Assembly (NCBI RefSeq): GCF_030936135.1
Contig: NC_082595.1
Span: forward strand, 10,516,430-10,580,429
Length of the DNA stretch: 64,000 bases
Direction: 5' to 3'
From: Gavia stellata
Lineage: Eukaryota > Chordata > Aves > Gaviiformes > Gaviidae
Made by a program: the position numbers and the translations under genes
Notes under the pieces: generated by a model
Database searches by the model: none
The model's input: the letters and a program-made list of their open reading frames with translations, nothing else
What the model was told of the DNA's origin: nothing
Shown here: in pieces, positions 62,401 through 64,000 of the stretch
Layout: each line of letters opens with the position of its first letter
Position numbering within the stretch: position 1 is the stretch's first letter

Positions 62401-64000
62401 TCAAATACCCTAAATAACATAAGGACCACAGAAGATAATGTAGGTTCAAAGTAGACAGTGGATGCTTCAATAAAATAACCCTGTTGACAGGCTGTATTTT
62501 GAAAGGGGGATGGGGGGGGGCAGGAAGATGAAAAAACAAAGCCTGAATTCTATTACCAGCCTGTCCCTGAATTGCTGCATGTTGTTGGAAAAGACACTTT
62601 AGAGGAAAAAAAAGGAGGGAAGGAAACAAAACACGAGGAAGCCTAAAGCAGAAAAAAAAAAGGAACAAGTGCATTTAATCCTATTTAGAAGAGTGTCAAG
62701 ATACATACATTAAACCACACCCCAGAAAATGGTCACACCATCTGATCCAGGTCATCAAAATGCAGTTGCCTCAACTTTATTTTCTAGAGGCTGCTCAACA
62801 GAAGTGTGATTTAGGAAATTCTTTAAATCCACTGTTACATTCTTTGAAAGGTTGGTTGTAAGTTGATCTGAGGTCCTTGGGAAGGTAGTAATGAGATTTT
62901 AGGCAGCCACATAAAGCAGATTTTTAATCAGTTATGATGGTAGGAAATCCTAAAGACAAATATTTCCATCCAATGCCGAAAGAATTATTGTAAATTATGA
63001 TGCACTTTAACCATGACTCTTTCTAAGGATATTCATTGCTTCTGGTCATTTCCACGATAGATAGTAAAATGTTTGTAATGGATGAAAATGGTTCATTTGA
63101 TCATTACACTTCATAATACTGAAATTCTCAACAGACTATTTCTACTATTTACAAAAACCTGATAGTAGCCACAGTATCAAAGGATAAAAAGTTACAAACA
63201 ATTTGACTTGGAAGTTCCTCCTGAGCAGACGTTATTAAACATTAAAACTGCACGATTGTACAGATTTGTCTCTAAATTGGATTGATGACCTTACGAATTT
63301 GAAAGCATTCAAGTTTAAGCATGGAATATTGAGTTAAAAGACTTTTTTTTTTTTTCAGGGAGAGCCCAAACAAAATATAAATAGGGAAAGAAAGTTCACA
63401 ATCACAGAGCTGCCTCACTAGTATACAACTGGAGAGAAACACCACCGTATCACTAGCCAGGGGACTACAATGACGTCTTTCCACAGTATTATTTATCTCA
63501 TATGTTTATAGGCCTTTCTCCTGAAAGGAAAACATAGATACTTCTCCTTTCTCAACAGAATTGTTTACCCAAGACCTTCTGTACAAAGCCAGAGAACCTA
63601 ACATAATCCTTGATTCAGCAGCAGGAACCAGAATCTAAGTCCACAAAAACTCCTCTCTCAACTACACAAACTGGAAGTTAAAAAAAAAAAAAGTACCTTC
63701 CCTGCCAGTACAAAATAAACCCTCTCAAACATTTGCAACAAGTTCCCAATTTTTTTTTTAAATATCGCTAATTAAATATTTCTACTTTTTCCTGAAAAAG
63801 CTACCCCAGGAAGATGCAGAAGCCAGGGAAACAACCATAAAGTTTTCCTCTGACAGCCTCTTAAAGTCGTTCACATGCAGCCCTTTCAAACACTTAGAGG
63901 ATGATGATGTTATGGAACAAAGTACTCCATTCTTCCTTACAGTAAACTGAACCTGGTGGTCAACCCTACACTTCTCCATAATTCCCTGACAAACCGAAAT
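59457..64000 (-). other. PPP2R5A: PPP2R5A intron 1 (partial)
   Basis: AT-rich intron continuing past the right edge. It holds a solo CR1-tail-like motif at 62233-62249 and a G-rich stretch at 62505-62521. I do not see an alternative first exon or CpG island. Confidence 0.8.
62233..62249 (+). repeat. Solo CR1-tail-like repeat
   Basis: ATTCTATGATTCTATGA is two copies of the 8-bp CR1 terminal unit, with no CR1 body upstream. AATAAAAT occurs on both sides (62209-62216 and 62249-62256). Confidence 0.6.

Noticed and set aside
63782..63979. 65-codon minus-strand frame at the right edge as an alternative PPP2R5A first exon
   Set aside because: It has no similarity to the B56 N-terminus, no donor in the right phase was found, and there is no CpG island.

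Overview
This window is vertebrate nuclear DNA, most likely avian. The evidence is interrupted genes with GT-AG introns, two CpG-island promoters, low overall repeat content, and CR1 LINE fragments as the only interspersed repeats I recognise. Species cannot be told from the sequence alone.

Three protein-coding genes account for all the coding signal. They lie in the order NENF (minus strand) - PACC1/TMEM206 (plus) - PPP2R5A (minus), which is also the gene order I recall for human chromosome 1q32. (1) NENF, the secreted haem-binding neudesin, occupies 1-3607; its last exon runs off the left edge. (2) PACC1, the proton-activated chloride channel, is complete: eight coding exons from 6545 to 28280 encode 350 residues, followed by about 2.5 kb of probable 3' UTR. 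(3) PPP2R5A, the B56-alpha regulatory subunit of protein phosphatase 2A, has exons 2-13 on the minus strand from 59456 to 32617 (residues 61-486 by human numbering); exon 1 and its promoter lie beyond 64000.

NENF and PACC1 are head to head, each with its own CpG island (about 3180-3760 and 6010-6900). PACC1 and PPP2R5A converge tail to tail, with probable poly(A) sites near 30835 and 31515, so under 1 kb separates them. The remainder is intron and intergenic DNA holding three sizeable CR1 fragments (8891-9150, 47993-48210, 49318-50275), two possible ultra-short CR1 tail insertions, short tandem duplications, G-quadruplex-type tracts and homopolymer runs.

The genes do not form a shared pathway; they are ordinary syntenic neighbours. 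I found no new multi-gene system, CRISPR array, operon or prokaryotic element. The observations most worth checking are a (GGGGCC)5 repeat in the NENF 5' leader that reads as Gly-Pro in frame with the start codon; a palindrome and a ZNF143-type motif in the PACC1 promoter; changes at a glycosylation site and at an acidic-pocket residue of PACC1; a 12-bp CR1-tail-like insert between perfect 15-bp repeats; and a CR1 inverted repeat inside a PPP2R5A intron.
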